A DNA stretch of 64,000 bases from Alcaligenes endophyticus. Its GTDB lineage: Bacteria > Pseudomonadota > Gammaproteobacteria > Burkholderiales > Burkholderiaceae_B. This document shows positions 34,649-43,649 of this stretch, piece by piece. The notes below the pieces were generated by a model, which saw nothing but the letters and a program-made list of their open reading frames with translations, was not told the DNA's origin and ran no database searches. The stretch's first letter is position 1; each line of letters opens with the position of its first letter. The position numbers were made by a program, and so were the translations under genes. The stretch is taken from the NCBI RefSeq assembly GCF_026344035.1, contig NZ_JAPKND010000001.1:806001-870000 (forward strand), read 5' to 3'.

Positions 34649-35473
34649 TCAGATAGGAATCGTCGTAGGCTTGAGTTCCACCTTAATCTTACGCACCTGA
34701 TCAATATGCATCACGGTGTTACGGATAATGGCCTCAAGCCCCGCCTTACCTTTTTCTGCCGTTGCTATGCGAGCATCGCCCGCAATTCCGGTAGGTGCCG
34801 ACGCAGCACGTAGTTCTACATCGGTAGAGCGAATCGTCACCGCATTCAAATCAAAAGGTGGCTCCAGCATCATGGGGTGCCCAGCGATAGGGCCGCCACC
34901 ATGTACACTGCCAGCCGCCGCTTTGCTCATGTCCACCAGTTCAGGCCTCCAATGCAGCATGAAGGAGGTTTCAATATCCCCTGCATGACCGGTTTGTCCT
35001 GTGGGGCAAATTTCTGCAATTTCACGCCTAGCGACCAAACCTACGTCAACCACGGAGGCAAAAGCGCCCGTTTGAAAACGGAGTTTCGTCGCGGCAATTT
35101 CCATCGGCGCATGGTTCGCCAAACGGTTACCGTTGATAAAAATTAACTTCTTAAAGCCGTGATACACCAAGCTCTGGCCTACGTCGACCAATACATCAAT
35201 CAAGGTCTCTGGACGCAAGGTAATCGCGCCTGGGTATGCCAAATGATGAGGGGACCAACCAAAATGTATCGGTGGGACAGTTAATACTTTCGCTTGTAGC
35301 GCGGCACCTTCTGCTACGGCGATGGACCACTCGGTATCCACCGACATAGAGGTGTGACGGCCGTGTTGCTCAGTGGCTCCGACCGGAATAATCACGATAT
35401 CGTCATGCTGCAAGTAGCTTTCAATGGCTGGCCAGCTAAGCTCATGCAACCAGGGGCTGGTTTCTAATTTCAT
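34649..35473 (-). CDS. Creatininase-family metal-dependent amidohydrolase
   Basis: A 274-residue member of the creatininase superfamily. Metal ligands are visible in VGATEQHGRH (Glu35, His37) and Asp46, with the later GHAGDIETSFML contributing a glutamate. The usual NGHGGN segment reads NGNRLANH, which is unusual and may alter the active site. The frame is open to 35557, but the ATG at 35473 gives the normal family start. The family includes creatinine, cyclic-imide and sugar-lactam hydrolases; which applies here is unknown. Lying behind a TRAP transporter suggests it hydrolyses the imported compound (inference). Confidence 0.82.
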   Translation of the reverse strand: MKLETSPWLHELSWPAIESYLQHDDIVIIPVGATEQHGRHTSMSVDTEWSIAVAEGAALQAKVLTVPPIHFGWSPHHLAYPGAITLRPETLIDVLVDVGQSLVYHGFKKLIFINGNRLANHAPMEIAATKLRFQTGAFASVVDVGLVARREIAEICPTGQTGHAGDIETSFMLHWRPELVDMSKAAAGSVHGGGPIAGHPMMLEPPFDLNAVTIRSTDVELRAASAPTGIAGDARIATAEKGKAGLEAIIRNTVMHIDQVRKIKVELKPTTIPI

Positions 35474-35529
35474 AATAAATAAACAAATTGTGTAAACAAA
35501 AGATGAAGAACTAAACGCATCAGCACGAC

Positions 35530-36831
35530 TTACTGGCGTATTTGTTGTGGTAACCACGTTGCCATTTCAGGCCAAATGATGAGTAGCGTCACCATCAGAA
35601 TCATGACCAAGAACATGGGGAAAGCAGCTTTAGCAAGGTAGCCTAAATCGTGCCCCGTCATACCTTGCAAGATAAACAGGTTAAACCCAACAGGGGGAGT
35701 AATTTGAGCCATTTCTACCGTGATAACCACAAAAACCCCAAACCAAATGGGATCAATACCAGCCTGGCGAATAATGGGTTCTACGATAGAAATCGTCAAT
35801 ACCACAGCTGAAATACCGTCTAAAAACATACCAATGACGATATAAAACAGCAGCAACACAAACAGCAACTCTAGCTGAGACAAGCCTAAAGTGCCAATCC
35901 AGGTAGCAAGTGTGCGCGGCAAACCAATAAAGCCCATAGCCAGTGTCAAGAACGCTGCCCCCGCCAACAGTAAAGCGATCATGGCCGAGGTACGCGTCGC
36001 CCCCAATAAGCTATCAATAAAAGTGCCCCAACGAAGTGAGCCCTGTAGCGCTGCAATGATTAAAGCACCCACCACCCCAACAGCCGCCGCTTCGGTTGCC
36101 GTAGCAATACCCGCATACATAGAGCCGATCACCATGCCAATCAGAGCAATGACAGGAAACAAACTACGTGAACGCCAAAGCTTTTCTTTAAATGAAATCG
36201 TGGGTTCTTGTTCTGGCTTCCAAGTGCGGGAAAAACGTGCCGCAATGCCGGTGTACAGCATAAAAAGCAAAGCCAGGACTAAGCCGGGAATAATTCCCGC
36301 TAGAAATAGCTTGCTGATAGACTCGTTAATCGTCACCCCATAAACAATCAAAATCAATGATGGGGGGATTAATAAACCCAGCGTGGCTGCACCCGCCAAG
36401 GTGCCCATAATCATGGACTCAGGATAGTTACGCTTACGCAGCTCGGGGATAGACATGCGTCCAATGGTGGAACACGTGGCTGCAGAAGACCCTGATACCG
36501 CCGCAAAAACTGTGCTGCCTACAATATTGGTATGCAATAAACCGCCCGGCAAACGTGACAACCAAGGCGCTAAGCCTTTAAACATGTCTTCTGACAAGCG
36601 AGTTCTATATAGGATCTCTCCCATCCAAATAAATAGGGGGAGGGCGGTTAATGACCACGACGAAGACGAACGCCACAATATGGTCATCATCGCATCGCCG
36701 GTTGGGCGAGTCGTAAACAACTCCATGCCAACATAGGCGCAGCCTAACAGGGCCAGACCCACCCATAAGCCACTACCTAGCAATAAGGCCAGCACGAAAA
36801 GAAACGTGCCAATAATATAAAAAGATTCCAT
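35530..36831 (-). CDS. TRAP transporter large permease subunit (DctM-like)
   Basis: A 433-residue membrane protein with about twelve to thirteen spans. Typical DctM stretches include SGSSAATCSTIGRMSIPELRK (with the Na+-binding region), ATLGLLIPPSLILIVYG and AQITPPVGFNLFILQGM. It drives sodium-coupled uptake together with DctQ and the periplasmic DctP encoded upstream. It is the fourth gene of the operon kbl-dctP-dctQ-dctM. Confidence 0.94.
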   Translation of the reverse strand: MESFYIIGTFLFVLALLLGSGLWVGLALLGCAYVGMELFTTRPTGDAMMTILWRSSSSWSLTALPLFIWMGEILYRTRLSEDMFKGLAPWLSRLPGGLLHTNIVGSTVFAAVSGSSAATCSTIGRMSIPELRKRNYPESMIMGTLAGAATLGLLIPPSLILIVYGVTINESISKLFLAGIIPGLVLALLFMLYTGIAARFSRTWKPEQEPTISFKEKLWRSRSLFPVIALIGMVIGSMYAGIATATEAAAVGVVGALIIAALQGSLRWGTFIDSLLGATRTSAMIALLLAGAAFLTLAMGFIGLPRTLATWIGTLGLSQLELLFVLLLFYIVIGMFLDGISAVVLTISIVEPIIRQAGIDPIWFGVFVVITVEMAQITPPVGFNLFILQGMTGHDLGYLAKAAFPMFLVMILMVTLLIIWPEMATWLPQQIRQ

Positions 36832-36855
36832 GGTCAGCAGTATTGTTATCGATTG

Positions 36856-37377
36856 TTAACCCACAACATCAGCAGCGATATTGTCCTGTTTACGCACCAG
36901 CAGACTGACCAAATTATCCAAGAAGCAAATAGCCAAAATAACGGCTCCTATTGCTAATGGACTTTGCACGATCCACAAGGGAGAAGCGTCTTGACCTTGA
37001 CTGACATCACCCAGTTCATAAGACCAATACACCATCGTTACCGCATACCAGGCCAAAATACTCGTCATGATGAGCGCTAAGGTATGACATAGCAGTTCCG
37101 CGACGTAGCGAGCAGAGCCTGTTAAGCGACCAATAAGCAAAGAAACTCGTACATGTCCACCTCGATTCAAGGTGTAGGCAAAAGCCAAAAAAGAACTGGC
37201 CGCCATCAAGTAGCCAGCATAATCAGTCGAGCCAGGAAAATTAATGCCTGCTGCACGTGCCCCCATTTGCGCCACAATAAGCAGCAATAGCGCAAATAGA
37301 CAAACGGCTGCTAGCCCACCGGCCACGGTATAGAGCGCGTCGAGCACACGACGCAATTTACAAAGCAGTGAAGTCAC
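36856..37377 (-). CDS. TRAP transporter small permease subunit (DctQ-like)
   Basis: A 173-residue four-span protein. Helices start at about residues 17, 54, 92 and 130; the loop RGGHVRVSLLIGRLTG with its RGGHVRV motif is the hallmark of DctQ. It bridges DctM and the binding protein. The gene starts 64 bases after dctP, with a stable stem-loop in the gap, and ends 24 bases before dctM. Confidence 0.93.
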   Translation of the reverse strand: MTSLLCKLRRVLDALYTVAGGLAAVCLFALLLLIVAQMGARAAGINFPGSTDYAGYLMAASSFLAFAYTLNRGGHVRVSLLIGRLTGSARYVAELLCHTLALIMTSILAWYAVTMVYWSYELGDVSQGQDASPLWIVQSPLAIGAVILAICFLDNLVSLLVRKQDNIAADVVG

Positions 37378-37407
37378 AAATGTATACCTAAGTTAATAGG
37401 GGAAAGG

Positions 37408-37433
37408 GAGGGGGCCACATGACTCTCCCCCTC
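37408..37433 (-). promoter_or_regulatory. Intercistronic stem-loop between the TRAP binding-protein and permease genes
   Basis: GAGGGGG and CCCCCTC form a seven-base GC-rich stem around a 12-base loop, without a T tract. It probably protects the binding-protein message from 3' decay, giving more DctP than permease. Confidence 0.6.
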
Positions 37434-37441
37434 GCAGGGTG

Positions 37442-38419
37442 TTATTGAGCCTGATAAGCCTCAATAATCACTTTCCCGTTATCCCCTGCTTTTTTGAGCC
37501 ACTCAGCAGTCATTACTTCACCAAGTTTAGCCAAACCAGCTTCTAGCTCTGGGCTGGGTTCGGTCACGGCAACACCGTTTTCATTCAAGGTCTTCATGTA
37601 CTGCTCAGACAAGGCCATCACTTTTGCCAAACCTTCTTCGTAGGTTTTATCACCGCACTCGGTGATGGCAGCACGTGTCGCATCATCCAACTTATTCCAC
37701 GCACGTTTGTTCACAAAAACTGCGTTACGCGGCAACCACGCTTGTACGTTATAGAAATACTTCACGTCTTGTTCCCACACTTTGGAGTCCACCCCAGTGG
37801 TGCTAGAGGTCATGATGCTGTCGACCACACCAGTAGCCAAGGCCTGGCTCAATTCAGCCGCTTCAATTTGCATAGGAATCATGCCAGCCAGCTCTGCAAT
37901 GCGGGCAGTAGCAGCGTTGTAAGCACGAAACTTAATACCTTTCAGATCATCGACCGTATTAATCTCTTTTTTGGTATAAAAGCCGCTAGCAGGCCAAGGT
38001 ACGGAATACACATACACTAGGTTCTGTGAGTCCATGACCTTTTTCATTTCTGGAAGAGCGGTTTTCCACAAACGATCCGAAGCTTCGAAAGACGTAGCCA
38101 AGAACGGAATTGCCTCGATACCATAGATAGGGTTTTCGTTTTCGTGAGCAGAAGTTACCCGTTCGCCGATACTCACTTGGCCCGTTTGCACGGCACGCTT
38201 AATATCATTACCAGCAAACAAAGAGCCATTCGGGTGAGTCACAATTTCCAGTGCTCCACCGGTCTTATCTTTAACACATACCGCGAAATCGGCTGCATTT
38301 TCCGAGTGAAAGTTGTTCGCAGGATATGCCAAAGGCATATCCCATTTTTCTGCTTGCGCTTGGCTTGCCCAAGCAGACAAGGCGAGCGACACCATAAGGG
38401 GGGTCATAATCATACGCAT
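37442..38419 (-). CDS. TRAP transporter substrate-binding protein (DctP family)
   Basis: A 325-residue periplasmic binding protein. The signal peptide ends near AWASQAQAEKW, and the mature domain shows the DctP features GIKFRAYNAATARIAELAGM, which carries the arginine that grips the ligand carboxylate, and MQIEAAELSQALATGVVDSI. The ligand is an organic acid, not further defined. It starts 57 bases after kbl on the same strand. Confidence 0.93.
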   Translation of the reverse strand: MRMIMTPLMVSLALSAWASQAQAEKWDMPLAYPANNFHSENAADFAVCVKDKTGGALEIVTHPNGSLFAGNDIKRAVQTGQVSIGERVTSAHENENPIYGIEAIPFLATSFEASDRLWKTALPEMKKVMDSQNLVYVYSVPWPASGFYTKKEINTVDDLKGIKFRAYNAATARIAELAGMIPMQIEAAELSQALATGVVDSIMTSSTTGVDSKVWEQDVKYFYNVQAWLPRNAVFVNKRAWNKLDDATRAAITECGDKTYEEGLAKVMALSEQYMKTLNENGVAVTEPSPELEAGLAKLGEVMTAEWLKKAGDNGKVIIEAYQAQ

Positions 38420-38476
38420 GTGAGAGTCTCCTTTTAACCTTAAATAGTAACGAACGTAAGTATATTAGCGTTATTC

Positions 38477-39679
38477 TCAAATAAGGTTTAGTTCTTTACC
38501 AACAATACCAAATGCCTCAATGGCCTGATCCAACTGAGCACGCGTGTGCGTCGCACTCATTTGAGTACGAATTCGCGCCAAGCCTTGGGGCACGACAGGA
38601 AAAGAAAAGCTTACAACATATACCTGACGTAGCAATAAGCGCTCAGCCATTTCTGCGGCCACTCGCGCATCACCCAGCATGACAGGGATAATCGGATGCT
38701 GGCCTGGAATAAGCTCAAAGCCCAGTTTGGTCATCGCCTCCCTAAAGTACTGGCTATTTGCATGAAGCTGCTCACGGCGCTGTTCACCTTCATCGCTTTG
38801 CAGCAGTTCCAGTACGCGCAGCGTAGCGGCGGCAATGCTAGGGGCTAGGGCATTAGAGAAAAGGTAAGGACGGCTGCGCTGACGCAAGATCTGAACAATG
38901 GTGTCGCTAGCGGCGACATATCCGCCCGATGCTCCACCCAGTGCTTTGCCGAACGTTCCGGTGAGAATATCAACCCGGTCTTGCACCCCACATAAGTATG
39001 GCGTGCCTCGCCCCTGAGCCCCCATGAAGCCTACTGCATGAGAGTCGTCCACCATGACCAACGCACCGTAACGATCGGCTAGATCACAAATACCACACAA
39101 ATCAGCAATAATGCCGTCCATCGAGAACACGCCATCAGTAGCAATAAGCTTAAAGCGCGCACCCGCTTGATCCGCTTCAATCAGTTTTTGCTCTAGATCG
39201 TGCAAATTATTGTTTTTGTAGCGAAAGCGTTTCGCCTTACACAAACGTATCCCATCGATGATGCTGGCGTGGTTGAGCTCGTCGCTAATAATCGCGTCTT
39301 GCTCTGTCAGCAGGGCCTCGAACAACCCCACGTTCGCATCAAAGCAACTGGAATACAAAATTGCTGCTTCTTTTTCTAAGTACTGCGCCAGTTGCTGTTC
39401 AAGCTTAGTATGAATGGATTGCGTACCACAGATGAAACGCACGGAAGCCATGCCAAAACCAACATTATCCAAGCTGTTCTTGGCCGCTTCCACTATTCTG
39501 GCGTCATCTGCCAAACCTAGATAATTATTAGCGCAAAAGTTCAACACTTGACTGCCTTCTTGCAAGTTCACGGCTGTCGATTGTGCTGCGGTAATCACGC
39601 GTTCAGATTTATAAAATCCAGCTTGACGAATATCATCCAGTTGAGCTTGTAAATGGGTTTGAAATTGACTTTTATGCAC
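38477..39679 (-). CDS. kbl: 2-amino-3-ketobutyrate CoA ligase (glycine C-acetyltransferase)
   Basis: A 400-residue PLP enzyme of the alpha-oxoamine synthase family. It splits 2-amino-3-ketobutyrate with CoA into glycine and acetyl-CoA, the step after Tdh. The start [20 protein letters not shown], the [12 protein letters not shown] motif and the PLP lysine in GTFGKALGG are typical Kbl. In E. coli kbl and tdh form one operon; here kbl heads a different operon with a TRAP transporter and a hydrolase, yet its upstream region shares a 14-base site with the tdh promoter. Confidence 0.96.
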   Translation of the reverse strand: MHKSQFQTHLQAQLDDIRQAGFYKSERVITAAQSTAVNLQEGSQVLNFCANNYLGLADDARIVEAAKNSLDNVGFGMASVRFICGTQSIHTKLEQQLAQYLEKEAAILYSSCFDANVGLFEALLTEQDAIISDELNHASIIDGIRLCKAKRFRYKNNNLHDLEQKLIEADQAGARFKLIATDGVFSMDGIIADLCGICDLADRYGALVMVDDSHAVGFMGAQGRGTPYLCGVQDRVDILTGTFGKALGGASGGYVAASDTIVQILRQRSRPYLFSNALAPSIAAATLRVLELLQSDEGEQRREQLHANSQYFREAMTKLGFELIPGQHPIIPVMLGDARVAAEMAERLLLRQVYVVSFSFPVVPQGLARIRTQMSATHTRAQLDQAIEAFGIVGKELNLI

Positions 39680-39763
39680 GGTGTATTCCTATCTCAATAA
39701 TGGCAATAGTGTCTGCTATAGTTAAGCTTGGTTTAGTTCTGCCATTCCTAAATAACAGACTAT

Positions 39764-39780
39764 ATTCCAATATATCGAAT
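39764..39780. promoter_or_regulatory. Putative operator between kbl and the XRE-cupin regulator
   Basis: ATTCCAATATATCGAAT lies in the divergent kbl/regulator gap. Bases 39767-39780 are the exact reverse complement of 33643-33656 upstream of tdh. Two related ATTCCTA half-sites lie nearby (about 39684 and 39743). Confidence 0.6.
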
Positions 39781-39838
39781 TAAGATACTGCGCACAAACA
39801 CCTATATTTTGCTAACTACCATTCACAACACTCCCCTC

Positions 39839-40420
39839 ATGCCCAGCCCTAATGCCGCTGCAACGAATATGGTGCCCCCAAAAGTAGGGCAAGAAATACA
39901 ACGTTTGCGCAATGAGCGCAAACTCACTTTAGAAGATTTATCGCGCTTAGCAGGGGTGTCAAAATCCATGCTGTCCGAGATTGAGCGTAATCGCGCCAAT
40001 CCTACTATCGCTGTGATCTGGCGGCTAACTACAGCCTTGGGCATTAGCCTAGACGAGTTGTTTTCTACGGATAATCAAGCAGAGCCCATAAAAATCCTTA
40101 ACGCTGAAGAATGTCCTACCTTAGGCAGTCAAGAAAAAGGTTATCAACTTAAGGTATGGGGCCCTATCGATTTAGCCGGGCGCTTCGAATGGTATGAGCT
40201 CCAACTTGCGCCACAAGGGGCTTTGGTATCGGATGCCCATGACCCCGGCACGATGGAACACATCACGCTATTGCGCGGCAGCATAGAAATCGAAACCGAG
40301 ACCCAAAGTCGACTGCTACAAAAGGGCCAAACCGCTCGTTATCCGGCAGATCAAGCGCACACGTTACGGAATAAATCGAAAGAAATTGCCAAGGCGTTGT
40401 TAGTGGTCGTGCATGCGTAG
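39839..40420 (+). CDS. XRE-family regulator with C-terminal cupin domain
   Basis: A 193-residue regulator. The helix-turn-helix spans about residues 18-73 (LRNERKLTLEDLSRLAGVSK, then MLSEIERNRANPTIAVIWRL) and the cupin sensor about 110-190. An upstream TTG (39809) and a downstream ATG (39869) are alternative starts; none has a clear ribosome site, so a short or leaderless message is possible. It is divergent from kbl and next to the shared operator, making it the likely regulator of kbl and tdh, with a small-molecule ligand in the cupin. Confidence 0.9.
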   Translation: MPSPNAAATNMVPPKVGQEIQRLRNERKLTLEDLSRLAGVSKSMLSEIERNRANPTIAVIWRLTTALGISLDELFSTDNQAEPIKILNAEECPTLGSQEKGYQLKVWGPIDLAGRFEWYELQLAPQGALVSDAHDPGTMEHITLLRGSIEIETETQSRLLQKGQTARYPADQAHTLRNKSKEIAKALLVVVHA

Positions 40421-40421
40421 C

Positions 40422-41198
40422 TTATTGTTTGCACACCGCACTTAGTTGCTGCAGCAACACGTCGCACAATGCCAAAACCGGCAAAGGTAGAGAAGTATCT
40501 GCAACCGCCTGAGCTTGCCAATGGCTATGCAGCGTCATAGGTAAGACTGTTAACTCAGAAATACACACAACTTGGGCGGCGGTGCCTAGTAGCTTGCCCA
40601 AATAAGCGGGCAACGCCGACATACTAGAACCGGCCGCCACCACGAGCACCACATCCGACGCCTGTAAGCGTGGTAAATACAAGGCTACGCCACAGTCGTC
40701 TGCAGGTAATAGCTGCACATTTTCCTGCACTGCGAACAACTTACCTACCAAGTAGTGCGCTAAAGGCTGTTCCAGTCCGACAGCAGCCACCCAAATTTTA
40801 CGCGCTTCACTCACTGCAGCCACCATGGTCTGCAACTGTTGCGGGGTGATATCTTTATAACTATCGTACACATGCTGCTGCAAAGATCCCGCATGCTCAG
40901 CTAATACTGGGCTTAATGTGGCCGACCGCCCTCGCAACAAAGGCCGAACAAGCGCCGAGTCTTGATTAGCCCGCATGTGCCGCTTTGCTTCCTCGAAGCC
41001 CTCATATCCCAACCTGCGAATAAAGCGTGACACCGTGGCGGTCGATACCTCCGACAATTGCGCCAACTCCAATGAGGAGTAACTGGCTAACTCACCTGGA
41101 AAATCGCGAATAAATTCCGCTAAGCGTTTTTCTGCCGGATGTAACTGCGGCAAAATTTCAATCACTCGCTGTATAAACGAGGACGTCGTTACGTTCAT
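40422..41198 (-). CDS. MurR/RpiR-family transcriptional regulator
   Basis: A 258-residue regulator with an N-terminal RpiR helix-turn-helix (about residues 1-77, with YSSLELAQLSEVSTATVSRF) and a C-terminal SIS sugar-phosphate-type domain (about 115-245, with VVLVVAAGSSMSALPAYL). It ends one base after the convergent XRE-cupin gene. Targets are unknown: members control sugar-phosphate or amino-acid catabolism, and no operon is directly attached. Confidence 0.9.
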   Translation of the reverse strand: MNVTTSSFIQRVIEILPQLHPAEKRLAEFIRDFPGELASYSSLELAQLSEVSTATVSRFIRRLGYEGFEEAKRHMRANQDSALVRPLLRGRSATLSPVLAEHAGSLQQHVYDSYKDITPQQLQTMVAAVSEARKIWVAAVGLEQPLAHYLVGKLFAVQENVQLLPADDCGVALYLPRLQASDVVLVVAAGSSMSALPAYLGKLLGTAAQVVCISELTVLPMTLHSHWQAQAVADTSLPLPVLALCDVLLQQLSAVCKQ

Positions 41199-41462
41199 AG
41201 ATAATTCCTTAACGCCACCTTACCAACCAATGCGGCAAGCCAACCAGCGCCGGCAAAAACAATATCCGTCTTAACACTAAATAGCAAGTCAAGCGTTCAT
41301 CCTTATACCGTTAAAACTTGAAACGAGTATCCGCTCCGCAACCATTGGCACCACCCACTCCCTACACACTTTGCAATATTTGCTGCCTTTTGCATGTACT
41401 TTTGTGTCAATTGAGTAAAGTTTCTCTACTACGCTAGGGGAAATACCTTTGCTGGAACGCCT

Positions 41463-42467
41463 ATGAAATGGATGAATAATGCTAGGATTGTGGCCATTTT
41501 TGCGGTGGTTATGCTGCATGTGGCCGCCTACCCAGTGCTCAATGCAGAGCTGGGCTCCAACACATGGTGGGTAGCCAACATTTACGATTCTGCCCTGCGC
41601 TGGTGCGTACCTATATTCGTCATGATTAGCGGTGCGCTCTTGCTGGAGCCACGTCAAGAGGGGCTAAGCAGCTTTTATCGTAAACGAGCAGCCCGTGTAC
41701 TGTTACCGCTGCTATTTTGGAGCGCCTTTTATCTACTCTGGGCCAAGCTCAAGCACGGAGCGTATGGCAATGACCCCAGCGAGATAGACATCTGGGAGCG
41801 TCTCAGTGCAGGCAAACCTTATTTTCACCTTTGGTTTCTGTACATGTTGGTGTTTTTGTACTTGTTTGCGCCATTTTTTCAAAAGATGATTCAAAGCTGC
41901 AAACCCAAACACCTACACTGGGTGGTGCTTTGTGGCTTCGCCTTAGCAGCGCTGAACGCGGCACTGACCAAGATGGAGGACACCAGTTCAAGTTGGTTTT
42001 TTAACTGGTTTTTATTGTATATACCGTATTTTTTACTTGGCCATGTCATCCGTCACATGACATTGAATATTCCGCGTCGTTGGCTATGGCTAGGCCTTAT
42101 GAGCTGCATTGTCGCCACGGCCAGCGGCGTCTATGCGCTGGCCATGCGCACGGATCTAAGCACCGGCACTTATTTTTACGATAACTTAAGCATTACCGTG
42201 ATTCCCATGTCAGCCTGCATTATCTTATTGCTACGCGACTGGAATCACTCCCTTATCACCAGCCAGTTCACCCACACCCTCAGTAAGCTGACTTTGGGCG
42301 TGTACCTCCTGCACCCGATAGTACTGGATATCGCTTATTACTTTGATATCAATGCCATTACTTTCAACCCTTTATGGAGCATCCCTGTGCTCAGCCTACT
42401 TACTTACGGAATTAGCCTAGGTTTAGTCGCTGGCTTACAGCGCACCCCATTGCGCCACACCCTTTAG
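41463..42467 (+). CDS. Acyltransferase family 3 membrane protein
   Basis: A 334-residue protein with about ten membrane spans. The N-terminal RIVAIFAVVMLHVAAYPVLN holds the conserved histidine of membrane O-acyltransferases (OafB/WecH type), and the RKRAARVLLPLLFWSAFYLL stretch is typical. Such enzymes usually acetylate surface polysaccharides, peptidoglycan or exported sugars. No polysaccharide genes adjoin it, so the acceptor is unknown. It is probably monocistronic. Confidence 0.87.
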   Translation: MKWMNNARIVAIFAVVMLHVAAYPVLNAELGSNTWWVANIYDSALRWCVPIFVMISGALLLEPRQEGLSSFYRKRAARVLLPLLFWSAFYLLWAKLKHGAYGNDPSEIDIWERLSAGKPYFHLWFLYMLVFLYLFAPFFQKMIQSCKPKHLHWVVLCGFALAALNAALTKMEDTSSSWFFNWFLLYIPYFLLGHVIRHMTLNIPRRWLWLGLMSCIVATASGVYALAMRTDLSTGTYFYDNLSITVIPMSACIILLLRDWNHSLITSQFTHTLSKLTLGVYLLHPIVLDIAYYFDINAITFNPLWSIPVLSLLTYGISLGLVAGLQRTPLRHTL

Positions 42468-42557
42468 GCCTAAACCACCTACTGTAAGAACAGCATCAAA
42501 AATTCCTGTTACCCTATTAACTTCATCGCGTACGTTTAATCGAGTGAGGGAGTTTTC

Positions 42558-43250
42558 ATGCAGTTTGCAGCTATATTGTTTGATTGTGATGGTGTATTAG
42601 TAGACAGCGAACCCATTACGATTACTGTATTGCGCGACATGCTCGCCGAACAAGGCTGGAACATGAGCTATGACCAATGCTATGACCTATTTATCGGCAA
42701 AGCCACCATTGATGAGTTAGCCCTTATACGAGAACGCACGGGCAAAGACTTGGGAATGGACTGGATACTCCAATTTAGACAACGTCGCAATCAAGCCTTG
42801 AGTGGTACGGTGATGCCTATTCCCGGCATACGCGAAGCGTTACCCATCATTCAACAACGCTATCCTAATGGTATCGCCTGCGCCTCGGGTGCTGATCGTC
42901 CGAAACTTAATTTACAGTTGGGCCAAACCGGCTTACTGGAGTTTTTTCAAGGACATATTTATAGCGGAGCAGAAACAGCGCGCAACAAACCCTACCCAGA
43001 CGTATACCTTGCCGCCGCCCAAGGTTTAGGCGTATCCGCTACACAATGTGCCGTTATTGAAGACAGTACCATAGGAACACGCGCTGGCGTCGCAGCCGGA
43101 GCTACCGTTATTGCTTATTGCCCAGCTGGCCAAGAAACGCAGCTACGTGCAGCGGGAGCCGCCTATACATTTAGACGTATGGATGAGTTAGCGGACTTGC
43201 TCGAAAAAATAGAGCAAACCCAAGTCCAAGACAACAATGCAGTAAACTAG
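42558..43250 (+). CDS. HAD-superfamily phosphatase (subfamily IA)
   Basis: A 230-residue haloacid dehalogenase-type phosphatase. Motif I is FDCDGVLVDSE, motif II lies in ACASGADR, and the motif III/IV region includes ARNKPYPDVYLAAA and VIEDSTIGTRAG. A helical cap sits between motifs I and II. The overall look is that of the YieH/phosphogluconate phosphatase and beta-phosphoglucomutase branch; the phosphorylated substrate is not deducible. A GGGAG site precedes the ATG. Confidence 0.88.
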   Translation: MQFAAILFDCDGVLVDSEPITITVLRDMLAEQGWNMSYDQCYDLFIGKATIDELALIRERTGKDLGMDWILQFRQRRNQALSGTVMPIPGIREALPIIQQRYPNGIACASGADRPKLNLQLGQTGLLEFFQGHIYSGAETARNKPYPDVYLAAAQGLGVSATQCAVIEDSTIGTRAGVAAGATVIAYCPAGQETQLRAAGAAYTFRRMDELADLLEKIEQTQVQDNNAVN

Positions 43251-43252
43251 AC

Positions 43253-43621
43253 CTACTCATCGTCCTTATCATTTTCTCTTTCATCGTCTTGATGAAATTT
43301 ATGCAAAATACGATGTGCGAATGGCAGCACCACAATACTGACAGCAACCGCATAGGCTAAGCTGACATACACACCATACATCGCATAAAACAAGCGCCCG
43401 CCTATCGTGGCGGGTAGCTTACTAACCCCTATCCCCCCAATCACCAGTGCGGCATCAATTGCCGCTTCGTGCCAATGGATATCATCCTCGAAGAACCAAT
43501 GGCCCAGCGCACCGATAATCAAAGTAAGCGTAATAAACCCTAAAGCCATAAGCAAATGGGTAAAGGCTCTAAACCAAAATGCCTTTTTACCCAACATGGC
43601 TTGAGTCTTTTTTTCGTACAT
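43253..43621 (-). CDS. Two-span membrane protein resembling a degenerate ion channel
   Basis: A 122-residue protein with two membrane helices (about residues 15-37 and 82-105) and a re-entrant-like segment between them (AAIDAALVIGGIGVSKLPAT). The layout is that of a two-span potassium channel, but the selectivity filter TVGYG is replaced by GGIGVSK. The C-terminus is highly charged (HQDDERENDKDDE). The frame is open to 43690 inside the lipoprotein gene; the ATG at 43621 follows the previous stop and is preferred. It may be the last gene of the Mla-type operon. Function is unknown. Confidence 0.7.
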   Translation of the reverse strand: MYEKKTQAMLGKKAFWFRAFTHLLMALGFITLTLIIGALGHWFFEDDIHWHEAAIDAALVIGGIGVSKLPATIGGRLFYAMYGVYVSLAYAVAVSIVVLPFAHRILHKFHQDDERENDKDDE

Positions 43622-43649
43622 ACACAGTCCTGCACTGTAAATAACAATA

